Source: Thermomonas aquatica (lineage in GTDB: Bacteria > Pseudomonadota > Gammaproteobacteria > Xanthomonadales > Xanthomonadaceae). From it: a stretch of DNA of 64,000 bases. The position numbers were made by a program, and so were the translations under genes. The notes below the pieces were generated by a model that worked only from the letters and a program-made list of their open reading frames with translations, did no database searches and had not been told where the DNA came from. The DNA lies in NCBI RefSeq assembly GCF_006337105.1, contig NZ_CP040871.1:2932501-2996500 (forward strand), given 5' to 3'. This document shows positions 28,493-40,289 of this stretch, piece after piece; the first letter of the stretch is position 1, and each line of letters opens with the position of its first letter.

Positions 28493-29596
28493 TTGAACAC
28501 TTTCGGCCAGCTGCTGCGCGTCACCACCTTCGGCGAGTCGCACGGGCCGGCCATCGGCTGCGTGGTCGACGGCTGCCCGCCGGGCATCGCCATCGCGCCG
28601 GAAGATTTCGCGCACGACCTCGCGCGCCGCGCCACCGGCAAGACCCGGCATACCTCGGCGCGGCACGAGGCGGACGCGGTGGAAATCCTGTCCGGCGTGT
28701 ACGAAGGCAGGACCACCGGCACCCCGGTCGCGTTGCTGATCCGCAACACCGACCAGCGCAGCAAGGACTACGCGAACATCGCCGCGCAGTTCCGCCCCGG
28801 CCATGCCGATTACACCTATTGGCAGAAATACGGCATCCGCGATCCGCGCGGCGGCGGACGCAGCAGCGCGCGCGAAACCACCATGCGCGTGGCCGCGGCC
28901 GTCATCGCCAAGAAGTGGCTGGCGGACCGGTACGGGGTGCGCGTGCAGGGCTGGATGTCGCAGATCGGCGAGGTCGTGCCGAACGGGTTCGATGCCGCCG
29001 CCATCGAAACCAATCCGTTCTTCTGGCCGCATGCCGCGCAAGTCGATGAGCTCGAGGCGTACATGGACGCGTTGCGCAAGTCCGGCGATTCGGTCGGTGC
29101 GCGGGTCACCGTGGTCGCCGACGGCGTGCCGCCGGGCTGGGGCGAGCCGGTGTACGGCAAGCTCGACGGCGAGCTTGCCGCGGCGATGATGTCGATCAAT
29201 GCGGTCAAGGGCGTGGAGATCGGCGACGGTTTCGCCGCGGTGGCGCAAAAGGGCACGCAGCATCGCGACGAGATCGCCCGCGACGGCTTCCTGTCCAACC
29301 ATGCCGGCGGCATCCTCGGCGGCATTTCCAGCGGCCAGCAAGTGCTGGTGTCGGTGGCGTTCAAGCCGACCTCCAGCCTGCGCCTGCCGGGCCAGACCGT
29401 GGATGTCGAGGGCAACGAAGTGGAGGTCGTCACCACCGGCCGCCACGACCCCTGCGTCGGCATCCGCGCAACGCCCATTTGCGAGGCGATGCTGGCGCTG
29501 GTGCTGATGGATCAGGCCCTGCGCCACCGTGCGCAGTGCGGCGACGTGGGCGAGATGTCGCCGCGGATTCCCGCCGCCACCGGCAAAAAACGATAG
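28493..29596 (+). CDS. aroC: Chorismate synthase (TTG start)
   Basis: A 367-residue cytoplasmic enzyme that makes chorismate from EPSP with reduced FMN, the last common step to aromatic amino acids. [18 protein letters not shown] near the N-terminus, [29 protein letters not shown] and GRHDPCVG are all present. No ATG or GTG fits the family N-terminus; TTG at 28493 (giving [15 protein letters not shown]) does. The next upstream ATG lies inside prmB. A rare start may lower expression. The product feeds the trp genes nearby. Confidence 0.95.
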   Translation: MNTFGQLLRVTTFGESHGPAIGCVVDGCPPGIAIAPEDFAHDLARRATGKTRHTSARHEADAVEILSGVYEGRTTGTPVALLIRNTDQRSKDYANIAAQFRPGHADYTYWQKYGIRDPRGGGRSSARETTMRVAAAVIAKKWLADRYGVRVQGWMSQIGEVVPNGFDAAAIETNPFFWPHAAQVDELEAYMDALRKSGDSVGARVTVVADGVPPGWGEPVYGKLDGELAAAMMSINAVKGVEIGDGFAAVAQKGTQHRDEIARDGFLSNHAGGILGGISSGQQVLVSVAFKPTSSLRLPGQTVDVEGNEVEVVTTGRHDPCVGIRATPICEAMLALVLMDQALRHRAQCGDVGEMSPRIPAATGKKR

Positions 29597-29714
29597 CGGC
29601 CAGTCGTGCCATCCGCCCCCCACGGGCAACGACTGCGCCGCAGCGGCAACCGCGATACGCATCCATCCATCCAGCAGGCGCGCAGCGCGCCGCAATCAGA
29701 CGAGAGGACATTCC

Positions 29715-30749
29715 ATGAGCAGCAAGCCCGCTTCAAACAGGCGATTCAAGGTGGCGGTGGTCGGCGCGAGCGGCGCCGTCGGCGAGACGATGTTGTCGAT
29801 CCTGGCCGAGCGCGAGTTCCCGGCGAGCGAAGTGATCGCATTGGCCAGCGAGCGTTCGGCCGGCAGCCTGGTCAAGTACGGCAACGACGACATCGTGGTG
29901 CAGGACCTGGCCACGTTCGACCCGGCCGGCGTCGAGATCGCGCTGTTCTCCGCCGGCGGCGGCATCAGCAAGGAATACGGGCCGAAGTTCGCCGCCGCGG
30001 GCGCGGTCGTCATCGACAATTCCTCGACCTTCCGCTACGACGACGACGTGCCGCTGGTGGTCAGCGAAGTGAACCCGGAACAGGTGGGCAACCGCCCGCG
30101 CGGGATCATCGCCAACCCGAACTGCTCGACCATGCAGCTGATGGTGGCGCTGAAGCCGCTGCACGACGCGGCGAAGATCGAGCGCATCAACGTCGCCACC
30201 TACCAGTCGGTGTCCGGCGCCGGGCGTTCCGGGCTGGAGGAGCTGGGCATCCAGACCGGCCAGTTGCTCAATTTCCAGGAGATCGCGCCGAAGAAGTTCC
30301 AGGCGCAGATCGCCTTCAACCTGATCCCGCACATCGACGACTTCCAGCCCAACGGCTACACCAAGGAAGAGATGAAGCTGGTGTGGGAGACCCGCAAGAT
30401 CCTCGGCGACGAGGCGATCCAGGTGAATCCGACTGCGGTGCGGGTGCCGGTGTTCTACGGCCATTCCGAGGCGGTCAACATCGAAACCCGCGACAAGCTG
30501 TCCGTCGAACAGGCGCGCGAGCTGCTGGAACGCGCGCCGGGCGTGGTCGTCGTCGACGAGCACACGCCCGGCGGTTATCCGACCCCGGTGACCCATGCCT
30601 CCGGCAGCGATGCCGTGTACGTCGGCCGCATCCGCGAGGATTTCTCGCATCCGCGCGGACTGAACCTGTGGGTGGTGTCCGACAACATCCGCAAGGGCGC
30701 GGCGCTGAACGCGGTGCAGATCGCGGAACTCGTTGCCAGCGAAGGCTGA
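29715..30749 (+). CDS. asd: Aspartate-semialdehyde dehydrogenase
   Basis: A 344-residue enzyme that reduces aspartyl phosphate to the semialdehyde for Lys, diaminopimelate, Thr and Met synthesis. The NADP site is VVGASGAVGETML; the catalytic Cys137 is in NPNCSTMQ; the active-site His is likely in the PVFYGHSEAVN block. ATG 29715 follows a GAGAGGA ribosome site. It is followed by fimV, as is usual in Xanthomonadaceae and pseudomonads. Confidence 0.97.
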   Translation: MSSKPASNRRFKVAVVGASGAVGETMLSILAEREFPASEVIALASERSAGSLVKYGNDDIVVQDLATFDPAGVEIALFSAGGGISKEYGPKFAAAGAVVIDNSSTFRYDDDVPLVVSEVNPEQVGNRPRGIIANPNCSTMQLMVALKPLHDAAKIERINVATYQSVSGAGRSGLEELGIQTGQLLNFQEIAPKKFQAQIAFNLIPHIDDFQPNGYTKEEMKLVWETRKILGDEAIQVNPTAVRVPVFYGHSEAVNIETRDKLSVEQARELLERAPGVVVVDEHTPGGYPTPVTHASGSDAVYVGRIREDFSHPRGLNLWVVSDNIRKGAALNAVQIAELVASEG

Positions 30750-30780
30750 GCACGGCTAGAGTCCACGCGGGGAAGCAGGG

Positions 30781-32820
30781 ATGAGGGCGCGCGTGATCGG
30801 CAAATTGCGAATGGCGGTTGCAACCGCGCTGCTGCTGGCGGCGGGCAATGCCGCGGCGCTGGGGCTGGGCCAGATCGAGGTGAAGTCGCGGCTCAACCAG
30901 CCGTTGCTGGCCGAGATCCCGATCATCTCCACCACCCCGGGCGAACTGGAAGCGCTGCAGGCGCGGCTGGCCTCGCCGGAAACCTTCCGCCGGGTCGGCC
31001 TTGCCGCACCCAGCGGAGCCGCCGCCAACCTGCAGTTCAGCCTGGGCAGCGATGCGCGTGGCCGCCCGGTGATCCGGGTGACCACGGTCGCGCCGGTCAA
31101 CCAGGCGGTGCTGAATTTCCTGATCGAAGTGGATTGGGGGCAGGGCCGGCTGGTGCGCGAGTACTCGGCGCTGGTCGATGCGCCGCGCACCGCCAGCGCG
31201 CCGGTGCAGCCGGCGATCAGTGCGCCGGTGGTGGCCGCGCCGAACGTGGTGCAGCGACCGCTGCAACAGGCTCCAGCGGCGGTCGCCCCGCCGGCACCGG
31301 CACCGGCACCCGCGCCGGTCGCGGCGGCCGCGCCGCCTGCCGCCGCCGCCGAACCGGCACCGCCGCCGGTCGCGGTGGCGCCGTTGCCGCCGCCTGCGCA
31401 AGCGGCCGCCGAGCCGGTAGCGATGCCGGCCCCGGCGATCGCCGTGCCGCCGCCTGCGCCTGCCGCCGCCGCGTCCGCGTCCGCGCAGTACGGGCCGGTG
31501 CGGCAGGGCGAAACCCTGTCGAAGATCGCCCACGGCCTGGGCTTGGCGGGCGGCTACAGCCTGGACCAGACCATGCTTGCCCTGCTGCGGGCCAATCCGG
31601 ACGCGTTCCTCGGCAACGACATCAACCTGCTCAAGCGTGGTGCGGTGCTGCGCGTGCCGGGCGGCGGCGAGATCGGCGGCGTCAGCGCCGACGAGGCCGC
31701 GCTGGTGGTGCGCGAACAGATGCAGCAATGGCGGCAGGCGCGGCGTCCGGTCGCGCAACCGGATGCGACGGTGGTGGCCGATGCCGCCGCCAGCGCGGAG
31801 CGCGCGCCAGCCGCCGGCACGCCGACGCGCAGTGCCAAGGCCAGCGAAAAGCCGGCGGCACCGGCAACGACCGACAAGACCGCCGTCGCGAAACCGGCGG
31901 CGCCGAAAACCCCGGCCGCCGCGCCGCGCCGGCAGCAGGCGCGGCTGGAGATCGTGCCGCCGGCGGCACCGGGCAAGGCCACAGGAACACGATCCGGCAC
32001 CAATGCCGGGGGCGAGGGCAGCATGCTCCAGCAACAATTGCGGCAAAAGGACGAGGACATCGCCGCCAAGGCCGCCGAAATCGGCGACCTCAAGGAGCGC
32101 GTGGCCGAACTCGAGAAACTCAAGCAGCAGCAGGAGCAGTTGCTGTCGATGAAGGACAGCGAGCTGGCCGCCGCGCAGCAGCGCCTGGCCGATGCGCGCA
32201 AGGCCGCGGCCGCGGTGCAGGCCCCGCCCGCCAGCGCGGCGGCGCAGACCGCGCAGACCGCGCAGCCTGCCGAGAAGCCCCATCCGTCGAACCCGATGCC
32301 CTGGCTGTGGGGCGGACTGGCCCTGGTCGGCATGGCCGTGCTGGCCTGGTTGTTCGTGCGTCGCGGGCCGAAACCGGCAGCGAAGGCGCCCGCGCGGCGC
32401 GGCTTCGACAGCGAGGCATTGGCGGCAAGCATGGTGGTGCCGACCCTGGACGAGGCCGCGCAAGGCGAATCCGCCGATATCGCCGATGAAGCGCCGGCGG
32501 CGACCACCGTGGTCGACCTGGACGAGGTGCCGGCAACGCAGGCCCCGCGCAGCGAGGCCCCGAACTGGCATTCCGGCTGGGTCAAGACCGCCGCGCCTGC
32601 GCCTGCGCCGCCGGCGGAAACGGCCAAGCCGCGTTTCGTGCCGCAGGAACCCGACCCGCCGCCGCCGCAGGCCAGCGCCGAGCAACGGATGAAGCTGGCT
32701 CGCGCCTTCCTCGACATCGGCGACGATCATTCGGCGAAGGAACTGCTGCGCGAACTGCTCGACGGCCCGGATCCGGCCATGCGCACCGAAGCGGCCCGCA
32801 TGCTGCGCGAGCTCGGCTGA
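30781..32820 (+). CDS. fimV: FimV-like peptidoglycan-binding membrane protein
   Basis: A 679-residue inner-membrane protein linked to type IV pilus assembly and polar organisation. The signal peptide is followed by the FimV N-terminal domain ([20 protein letters not shown]). A long Pro/Ala-rich linker leads to LysM at about residues 236-295. A coiled coil spans about 415-480 and a membrane helix 507-526. The C-terminal FimV domain ([20 protein letters not shown]) ends the protein. It is shorter than P. aeruginosa FimV because the cytoplasmic part is reduced. Low-complexity Ala/Pro codons dominate the centre. Confidence 0.9.
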   Translation: MRARVIGKLRMAVATALLLAAGNAAALGLGQIEVKSRLNQPLLAEIPIISTTPGELEALQARLASPETFRRVGLAAPSGAAANLQFSLGSDARGRPVIRVTTVAPVNQAVLNFLIEVDWGQGRLVREYSALVDAPRTASAPVQPAISAPVVAAPNVVQRPLQQAPAAVAPPAPAPAPAPVAAAAPPAAAAEPAPPPVAVAPLPPPAQAAAEPVAMPAPAIAVPPPAPAAAASASAQYGPVRQGETLSKIAHGLGLAGGYSLDQTMLALLRANPDAFLGNDINLLKRGAVLRVPGGGEIGGVSADEAALVVREQMQQWRQARRPVAQPDATVVADAAASAERAPAAGTPTRSAKASEKPAAPATTDKTAVAKPAAPKTPAAAPRRQQARLEIVPPAAPGKATGTRSGTNAGGEGSMLQQQLRQKDEDIAAKAAEIGDLKERVAELEKLKQQQEQLLSMKDSELAAAQQRLADARKAAAAVQAPPASAAAQTAQTAQPAEKPHPSNPMPWLWGGLALVGMAVLAWLFVRRGPKPAAKAPARRGFDSEALAASMVVPTLDEAAQGESADIADEAPAATTVVDLDEVPATQAPRSEAPNWHSGWVKTAAPAPAPPAETAKPRFVPQEPDPPPPQASAEQRMKLARAFLDIGDDHSAKELLRELLDGPDPAMRTEAARMLRELG

Positions 32821-32837
32821 GGGCGCGCAAGGGCGAC

Positions 32838-33638
32838 ATGCGTCTCGCGCTCGGGGTCGAATACGACGGCAGCGGTTTTTCCGGCTGGCAGCGATTGAGC
32901 GCGGCGGGTTCGCGGGAGCCGGACGGCAGCCTGCAGACGGCGCTGGAAATCGCGCTGTCGAAGGTCGCCGACGCGCGCATCGACACCGTCTGCGCGGGCC
33001 GCACCGATGCCGGCGTGCATGGCCAGTGCCAGGTGGTGCATTTCGACACCGATGCCCGGCGCGATCCGCGCGGCTGGGTTCTTGGCGCCACCGCCAGCCT
33101 GCCGCCGACGATGGCGGTGCGTTGGTGCGTGCCGGTCTCCGATGAATTCAGCGCCCGTTTTTCCGCACGCGGGCGGCGGTATCGCTATCGCATCCTCAAT
33201 CGCACGGTGCGGCCGGGGCTGGAGCGCCAGTACCTGGGGTGGGAACGCATGCCGCTGGATGCGGGCGCGATGCACCAGGCCGCGCAGGCGCTGACGGGCG
33301 AGCGCGATTTCTCCGCGTTCCGCAGCGTGCAATGCCAGGCCGCCCACGCGCGCCGCAACCTGCACGAGATCGCGGTGCATCGCGAAGGCGAACAGGTCGT
33401 GGTCGAGGTCCAGGCCAATGCCTTCCTGCACCACATGGTGCGCAACATCGTCGGCTCGCTGCTGGTGGTGGGACGCAGCGAACAACCGCGCGAATGGATC
33501 GCCGAATTGCTGGAGAAGCGCGACCGCACCATCGCCGGCCCGACCGCGCCGGCGGCGGGGCTGCTGTTCATCGGCCCGCGCTATCCGCGACAATGGGGGC
33601 TGCCGCAGGAAGTCTGCGGCGACGAAACGACCTCCTGA
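32838..33638 (+). CDS. truA: tRNA pseudouridine(38-40) synthase
   Basis: A 266-residue enzyme that forms pseudouridine in the tRNA anticodon arm. The catalytic Asp57 is in [18 protein letters not shown] and [13 protein letters not shown] are the other conserved blocks. It starts 17 bases after fimV and leads into the trp genes, an arrangement common in this family and in pseudomonads, so co-transcription is likely. Confidence 0.96.
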   Translation: MRLALGVEYDGSGFSGWQRLSAAGSREPDGSLQTALEIALSKVADARIDTVCAGRTDAGVHGQCQVVHFDTDARRDPRGWVLGATASLPPTMAVRWCVPVSDEFSARFSARGRRYRYRILNRTVRPGLERQYLGWERMPLDAGAMHQAAQALTGERDFSAFRSVQCQAAHARRNLHEIAVHREGEQVVVEVQANAFLHHMVRNIVGSLLVVGRSEQPREWIAELLEKRDRTIAGPTAPAAGLLFIGPRYPRQWGLPQEVCGDETTS

Positions 33639-33649
33639 GAGCCGGCCCC

Positions 33650-34337
33650 ATGGTTCGCCCGCTGTTCCGCACCCGCATCAAGTTCTGCGGCCTGACCCGC
33701 GCCGGCGACGTACGCCTGGCCGGCGAGCTGGGCGTGGATGCGGTGGGCCTGATCTTCGCCGCGCGCAGCCCGCGCCGGGTTGCGCCGCAGGCCGCGCGAG
33801 GCTTGCGCGATGCGCTGGCGCCGCTGGTGGACGTGGTCGCCCTGTTCATGGACAACAGCGTGGACGAGGTGCGCGAGGCGATCGCGCATGCGCGGCCGAC
33901 CCTGCTGCAATTCCATGGCGGCGAGGACGACGCTTTCTGCCGCAAGTTCGGCCTGCCGTACCTGAAGGGCATCGGCCTGCGCGGCGCCGGGGCGAGCCTG
34001 AGCGGGCGCGTGCTGCACGGGCGCTATCCGCATGCCGCCGGTTTCGTGCTGGACGGCCACGGCGCGGGCGAAGCCGGCGGCAGCGGCCAGCGCGTCGATA
34101 TCGCCGCGATTCCGCCCGACATGTCCAAGCCTTATGTGCTGGCCGGCGGCTTGCAGCCGGACAATGTGTTCGCCGCGGTGCGCGCCGCCTCGCCGTGGGG
34201 CGTGGACGTGTCCAGCGGGATCGAACTGGAACCCGGCATCAAGGACGGCGCGCTGATGCGCCGTTTCGTCGAGGAAGTGCGGCGCGCCGATTGCGTCGAA
34301 CTCGGCGAGGACAATGATTTGAAGGAGTGTTACGCCT

Positions 34338-34348
<11 letters not shown>
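33650..34348 (+). CDS. trpF: Phosphoribosylanthranilate isomerase
   Basis: A 232-residue TIM-barrel enzyme for the third step of tryptophan synthesis. The general base is Cys13 in IKFCGLTR, and the general acid Asp is in [27 protein letters not shown] and [12 protein letters not shown] are further family blocks. It starts 11 bases after truA and its 3' end overlaps the trpB GTG start by 11 bases. The C-terminal tail ([11 protein letters not shown]) is a short extension beyond the barrel. Confidence 0.96.
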
Positions 34349-35564
<1,216 letters not shown>

Positions 35565-35618
35565 CCCGGATTCGGCGACAATAGCCGGTTCAATCCAATC
35601 GCTATCAGGAGTCCGGCC

Positions 35619-36080
35619 ATGGCCGACGAACAGCAGGCCCAGACCGCGGCCGACAACACCGAAGAAGCGGCCGCGCAGGGTGGCGTGAAGGTCGATCCCG
35701 GCTTTTTCGATGCAGTGAACGCCTACCTGGCCGTGTCCGACGACCAGACCCGCAAGTTCGGGGTGAAGGAAGCCGCGATGGCGATGAACTACGCCGCCGC
35801 CCGCCACAGCGCCCACATGTACCTGGTCAGCGTGAAGCCGATCAATGCCGCCAACGAGCGCAAGGATTTCATGGATTACATGACCACCATGTACCGCAGG
35901 ATGCTGAACGAGCACCTGGACGGGATGGGCGAGGAGCGCGGCATCGACGTCGGCGAATCCGAGCTCGCCACGGAATACGCCGCCGCCGGCGTGCAGATCG
36001 GCCGCATGAAGCAGCAGACGCCTGCCGCCGATTACGTCGCCGCCGCCGGCGCGACCCCGCCGGCCGCCTCGAACGAATGA
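35619..36080 (+). CDS. DUF3144 family small protein inside the trp operon
   Basis: A 153-residue cytoplasmic protein of unknown function. The core (residues about 27-105: PGFFDAVNAYLAVSDDQ, then AAMAMNYAAARHSAHMYL and the TTMYRRMLNEHLDGMG block) matches the DUF3144 family. The tails are Ala-rich and probably disordered. A strong ribosome site (CAGGAG) precedes it, and its stop overlaps the trpA start by four bases, so its translation is linked to TrpA. A link to tryptophan synthase is only inferred from position. Confidence 0.75.
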   Translation: MADEQQAQTAADNTEEAAAQGGVKVDPGFFDAVNAYLAVSDDQTRKFGVKEAAMAMNYAAARHSAHMYLVSVKPINAANERKDFMDYMTTMYRRMLNEHLDGMGEERGIDVGESELATEYAAAGVQIGRMKQQTPAADYVAAAGATPPAASNE

Positions 36081-36892
36081 CCCGGCTACAGACCCGGCTG
36101 GACGCCTTGCGTTCGGCCGGCCGCAAGGCCCTGGTGCCGTTCGTCACCGCCGGCGATCCCTCGCTGGCGGCGACGGTGCCGGTCATGCACGCGCTGGTCG
36201 ATGCCGGCGCGGATGTGATCGAACTGGGCGTGCCGTTCTCCGACCCGATGGCCGACGGCCCGGTGATCCAGCGCAGTTCCGAGCGTGCGTTGGCGCGCGG
36301 CGCGGGCATCCGCTACGTGCTGGAGTGCGTGCGCGCGTTCCGCGAGCGCGATGCGTCCACGCCGGTGGTGCTGATGGGCTACCTGAACCCGGTCGAGATC
36401 CGCGGCTCCGCGAGCTTCGCGGCGGCGGCGGCGGAAGCCGGCGTCGATGGCGTGCTGCTGGTCGACCTGCCGCCGGAAGAGGCGGAGGAATACCGCGCGG
36501 CGTTCGCCCGCAATGGGCTGGCGCTGATTTCGCTGGCCTCGCCGACCACCCCGGAAGCCCGCCTGCAGCGGCTCGCCACCCAGGCCGACGGCTACCTGTA
36601 CTACGTCAGCTTCGCCGGGGTGACCGGCGCGGACCGGCTCGACGTCGGCGATGCCGGCCAGCGCCTGCAACGGCTGCGCGCGATGGCCGCGATCCCGGTG
36701 TACGCCGGCTTCGGCATCCGCGATGCGCAAAGCGCCGCGGCCATGGCCGCGAATGCGGATGGCGTGGTGGTCGGCAGCGCGCTGGTCTCCGCCCTCGAAG
36801 CCAGCGCGGACGGGGCCGAAGCCGCCACCCGCGCCGGCGATTTCCTGCGTCCGCTGCGCGCCGCGCTCGACGGCGTGGCCGTCGCCGCCTGA
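36077..36892 (+). CDS. trpA: Tryptophan synthase alpha chain
   Basis: A 271-residue TIM-barrel enzyme that cleaves indole-glycerol phosphate and passes indole to TrpB. Glu49 and the nearby Asp (IELGVPFSDPMADGP) are the catalytic pair, and YYVSFAGVTGAD is the phosphate-loop region. Its ATG overlaps the DUF3144 stop by ATGA. It closes the trpF-trpB-DUF3144-trpA group; a hairpin follows. Confidence 0.96.
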   Translation: MTRLQTRLDALRSAGRKALVPFVTAGDPSLAATVPVMHALVDAGADVIELGVPFSDPMADGPVIQRSSERALARGAGIRYVLECVRAFRERDASTPVVLMGYLNPVEIRGSASFAAAAAEAGVDGVLLVDLPPEEAEEYRAAFARNGLALISLASPTTPEARLQRLATQADGYLYYVSFAGVTGADRLDVGDAGQRLQRLRAMAAIPVYAGFGIRDAQSAAAMAANADGVVVGSALVSALEASADGAEAATRAGDFLRPLRAALDGVAVAA

Positions 36893-36911
36893 GCTAGACT
36901 GCGATGCCGTC

Positions 36912-36931
36912 ATCCCGGCGCCGGCCGGGAT
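36912..36931. repeat. Intergenic palindrome between trpA and accD
   Basis: Perfect 8-bp arms (ATCCCGGC and GCCGGGAT) around GCCG, flanked by CGTC and GGCG. There is no T-run, so it is not a classic terminator. The CGTCATCCCGGC...GCCGGGAT pattern looks like the dispersed REP-type palindromes of many proteobacteria; a second copy was not noticed here. Confidence 0.45.
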
Positions 36932-36978
36932 GGCGGGCGAACAACCCATGCGCTCGACAACCGCGGTGATCGCCCCGA

Positions 36979-37866
36979 ATGAGCTGGCTTAAAAAATTGA
37001 TGCCTGCCCGCATCCGCACCGAAACCGGGGTGGATCGCAAGCGCAGCGTGCCGGAAGGCCTGTGGGAGAAATGCGAGCGCTGCGGCGCCGTGCTGTACCG
37101 CCCCGAGCTCGAGGAAAACCTCGAGGTCTGCCCGAAGTGCAATTTCCACATGCCGATCCGCGCCCGCGCGCGGCTGGCGGCCTTGCTGGACGACGGGATG
37201 GGGCACGAGATCGGCGCCGAACTCGGCCCGACAGACGTGCTCAAGTTCAAGGACCAGAAGAAGTATTCCGACCGCATCAAGGCCGCGCAGAAGTCGACCG
37301 GCGAGCGCGATGCGCTGGTCGCGATGGAAGGCAAGCTGAAGGGCCATAACGTGGTCGCCGCCGCCTTCGACTTCGCCTACATGGGCGGTTCGATGGGCTC
37401 GGTGGTCGGCGAGCGCTTCACCCTGGCCGCGGAGCGCGCGCTGGAACTGCGCTGCCCGTTCGTGTGCTTCTCCGCCAGCGGCGGCGCGCGCATGCAGGAA
37501 AGCCTGTTCTCGCTGATGCAGATGGCCAAGACTTCGGCCGCGCTGGGCCGTTTGCGCGCGGCGGGGCTGCCGTACATCTCGGTGCTCACCCATCCGACCA
37601 CCGGCGGCGTGTCCGCCAGCTTCGCCATGCTCGGCGACCTCAACATCGCCGAACCGGAGGCGCTGATCGGCTTCGCCGGCCAGCGCGTGATCGAGCAGAC
37701 CGTGCGCGAGAAGCTGCCGGAAGGCTTCCAGCGCAGCGAGTTCCTGCTCGAGCACGGCACCGTCGACCAGATCGTCGATCGCCGCGAGATGCGCGATCGC
37801 CTCGCCCACCTGCTGGCGCTGCTGATGAAGCAGGCCATGCCTGCGGACGACGCGGAGGCCGCGTGA
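36979..37866 (+). CDS. accD: Acetyl-CoA carboxylase, carboxyltransferase beta subunit
   Basis: A 295-residue subunit that makes malonyl-CoA for fatty-acid synthesis together with AccA. The zinc finger is C32, C35, C51 and C54 (CERC...CPKC). The carboxyltransferase core has [22 protein letters not shown] and [15 protein letters not shown]. Its TGA overlaps the glmM GTG. In related genomes folC often follows accD; here it does not. Confidence 0.96.
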   Translation: MSWLKKLMPARIRTETGVDRKRSVPEGLWEKCERCGAVLYRPELEENLEVCPKCNFHMPIRARARLAALLDDGMGHEIGAELGPTDVLKFKDQKKYSDRIKAAQKSTGERDALVAMEGKLKGHNVVAAAFDFAYMGGSMGSVVGERFTLAAERALELRCPFVCFSASGGARMQESLFSLMQMAKTSAALGRLRAAGLPYISVLTHPTTGGVSASFAMLGDLNIAEPEALIGFAGQRVIEQTVREKLPEGFQRSEFLLEHGTVDQIVDRREMRDRLAHLLALLMKQAMPADDAEAA

Positions 37867-39227
37867 GCGCGCGCCGGTATTTCGGTACCGACGGCATCCG
37901 CGGACGGGTCGGCGAAGGCCCGATCTCGGCCGATTTCGTCCTGCGCCTGGGCAATGCCTACGGCCACGCGCTGGTCGCCGCCGCGCGCCAGCGCGACCGC
38001 GAATGGCGCAAGCCGATGGTGGTGATCGGCAAGGACACCCGCATCTCCAACTACATGTTCGAGGCCGCGCTGGAAGCGGGGCTGGTCGCGGCCGGCGTCG
38101 ACGTGCAGCTGATGGGCCCGATGCCGACCCCGGCAGTCGCCCACCTGACCCATTCGATGCGCGCCGACGGCGGCATCGTGATCTCGGCCTCGCACAACCC
38201 GCACCACGACAACGGCATCAAGTTCTTCTCGGCGCAGGGCGAGAAGCTCGACGACGCCACCGAACTCGCGATCGAGGCCGCGCTGGACGCGCCGTTCCGC
38301 ACCGTGTCCTCGGAGCAGCTCGGCAAGGCGGTGCGCACCCGCGACACCATCGGCCGCTACGTCGAGGCCTGCAAGAACTCGGTGCCGAAGGGCTTCAACC
38401 TCGACGGCATGCGCATCGTGGTCGATTGCGCCAACGGCGCGACCTACCAGCTCGGCCCGCTGGTGCTGCGCGAGCTCGGCGCGCGCGTAGATGCGATCGG
38501 CGTCGACCCGAACGGCGTCAACATCAACGACGGCGTGGGCTCCACCCATCCGGAATTCCTCGCCGCGCGCGTGCGCGGGACCGGCGCCGACCTCGGCATC
38601 GCCTTCGACGGCGACGGCGACCGCGTGCTGTTCGTCGATGGCGAAGGCCAGGCGCGCGACGGCGACGAGCTGCTGTACGTGCTGGCCTGCGACTGGCAGG
38701 AAAGCGGGCGTCTGCGCGGGCCGGTGGTCGGCACGCTGATGACCAACTACGGCTTCGAGCGCGCGCTGGGCGAGCGCGGCATCGGTTTCGTCCGCGCCAA
38801 GGTCGGCGACCGTTACGTGCACCAGCAATTGCTGGCGAACGACGGCGTGCTCGGCGGCGAGGCCAGCGGCCACATCCTCTGCCTGGACCGCGCCAGCACC
38901 GGCGACGGCATCGTCAGCGCGCTGCAGGTGCTGGAGGTGCTGCAGCGCCGCGGCGTCGGCCTGGCCGAGGCGCTGGCCGGCCTGCGCAAGGTGCCGCAGA
39001 AGACCGTCAACGTGCGTTACAGCGGCAATGCCAAGCCGGCCGACGCCGACAACGTGCACATCGCCCTGGCCGAGGCGCAACGCGCGGTCGAAGGCCGCGG
39101 CCGCGCGTTCCTGCGCGCGTCCGGCACCGAGCCGGTGGTGCGGGTCACGGTCGAAGCCGACGACCCGGCATTGGTCGAATCCACCCTGGCCAGGCTCGCC
39201 GACGCCGTGCGCGTGGCGGCGGCCTGA
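37863..39227 (+). CDS. glmM: Phosphoglucosamine mutase (GTG start)
   Basis: A 454-residue enzyme that interconverts glucosamine-6-P and glucosamine-1-P for peptidoglycan and LPS synthesis. The phosphoserine is Ser110 in [11 protein letters not shown]. The metal loop is [13 protein letters not shown] and the sugar loop is [20 protein letters not shown] binds phosphate near the C-terminus. GTG 37863 overlaps the accD stop (GTGA). The start [13 protein letters not shown] is the family's standard N-terminus. Confidence 0.96.
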   Translation: MSARRYFGTDGIRGRVGEGPISADFVLRLGNAYGHALVAAARQRDREWRKPMVVIGKDTRISNYMFEAALEAGLVAAGVDVQLMGPMPTPAVAHLTHSMRADGGIVISASHNPHHDNGIKFFSAQGEKLDDATELAIEAALDAPFRTVSSEQLGKAVRTRDTIGRYVEACKNSVPKGFNLDGMRIVVDCANGATYQLGPLVLRELGARVDAIGVDPNGVNINDGVGSTHPEFLAARVRGTGADLGIAFDGDGDRVLFVDGEGQARDGDELLYVLACDWQESGRLRGPVVGTLMTNYGFERALGERGIGFVRAKVGDRYVHQQLLANDGVLGGEASGHILCLDRASTGDGIVSALQVLEVLQRRGVGLAEALAGLRKVPQKTVNVRYSGNAKPADADNVHIALAEAQRAVEGRGRAFLRASGTEPVVRVTVEADDPALVESTLARLADAVRVAAA

Positions 39228-39292
39228 TCCCGATCAAACCCCATCCTCCGCGACGGGCGCACACTGTCGCAGACCCTTCAAGACAGCACGCC

Positions 39293-40246
39293 ATGGCCAG
39301 CCAGATACCGACCCTCGACATCCGCCGTTTCACCCATCCCTCGTCGCCGCAGGACCGCCAGGCCTTCATCGACGAACTCGGCGCGGCCTACCGCGAATGG
39401 GGCTTCGCCGGGATCCGCAACCACGGCATCCCGCAGGCGCAGATCGACGAGGCGTACGAGACCTTCCGCAAGTTCTTCGCCTTGCCCGAGGACACCAAGA
39501 AGCGCTACCACGTGCCCGGCGGCGGCGGCGCGCGCGGCTATACCGCGTTCGGGGTGGAAACCGCGAAGGGCGCGAAGTATTCCGACCTCAAGGAGTTCTG
39601 GCACATCGGCCGCGAGATCCCGCGCGACTCCAGGTACGCGAACGACATGCCGGAGAACCTGTGGCCGCAGGAACTGCCCGAGTTCAAGCGCGTCGGCTAC
39701 GGCCTGTACCAGGCGCTGGACGAACTGGGCTCGCAGGTCCTGCGCGCGCTGGCGCTGCACATCGACCTGCCGGAGGACTACTTCGCCGACAAGACCGATT
39801 CCGGCAACTCGATCCTGCGCCCGATCCACTATCCGCCGATCACCACCGACGACATCCCCAACGTGCGCGCCGGCGCGCACGAGGACATCAACCTGATCAC
39901 CCTGCTGGTGGGCGCCAGCGCCGCCGGCCTGGAAGTGCTGTCGAAGAAGGGCGACTGGGTGCCGTTCACCTCCGATGCCGACACCATCGTCGTGAACATC
40001 GGCGACATGCTGCAGCGGCTGACCAACCACGTGTACCCGTCGACCACCCACCGGGTGGTCAATCCGCCGGGCGAGCAGGCGCGCCAGCCGCGTTATTCGG
40101 TGCCGTTCTTCCTGCACCCGAACCCGGATTTCCTGATCGACGTGCTGCCGTCCACGATCACCGCGGACAATCCCAGCCGCTATCCGGAGCCGATCACCGC
40201 GCAGGGCTACCTCGAGGAACGGCTGCGCGAGATCAAGCTGAAGTGA
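39293..40246 (+). CDS. Isopenicillin-N-synthase-like Fe(II)/2-oxoglutarate oxygenase
   Basis: A 317-residue non-haem iron oxygenase. The N-terminal DIOX_N region (PTLDIRRF...GFAGIRNHGIP) is followed by the jelly-roll core. The iron ligands are H196, D198 (AHEDINLITLL) and H253 (TTHRVV), and the RYS of QPRYSVPFF binds 2-oxoglutarate. The substrate is unknown: these proteins are often annotated as flavonol or IPN synthase-like without evidence. It lies 65 bases after glmM, on the same strand, and converges on a second oxygenase-like gene. Confidence 0.88.
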   Translation: MASQIPTLDIRRFTHPSSPQDRQAFIDELGAAYREWGFAGIRNHGIPQAQIDEAYETFRKFFALPEDTKKRYHVPGGGGARGYTAFGVETAKGAKYSDLKEFWHIGREIPRDSRYANDMPENLWPQELPEFKRVGYGLYQALDELGSQVLRALALHIDLPEDYFADKTDSGNSILRPIHYPPITTDDIPNVRAGAHEDINLITLLVGASAAGLEVLSKKGDWVPFTSDADTIVVNIGDMLQRLTNHVYPSTTHRVVNPPGEQARQPRYSVPFFLHPNPDFLIDVLPSTITADNPSRYPEPITAQGYLEERLREIKLK

Positions 40247-40289
40247 ACCGCCGGGGCCGCCGCAAGGCGGCCTTCGCGCATGGCTGCGG

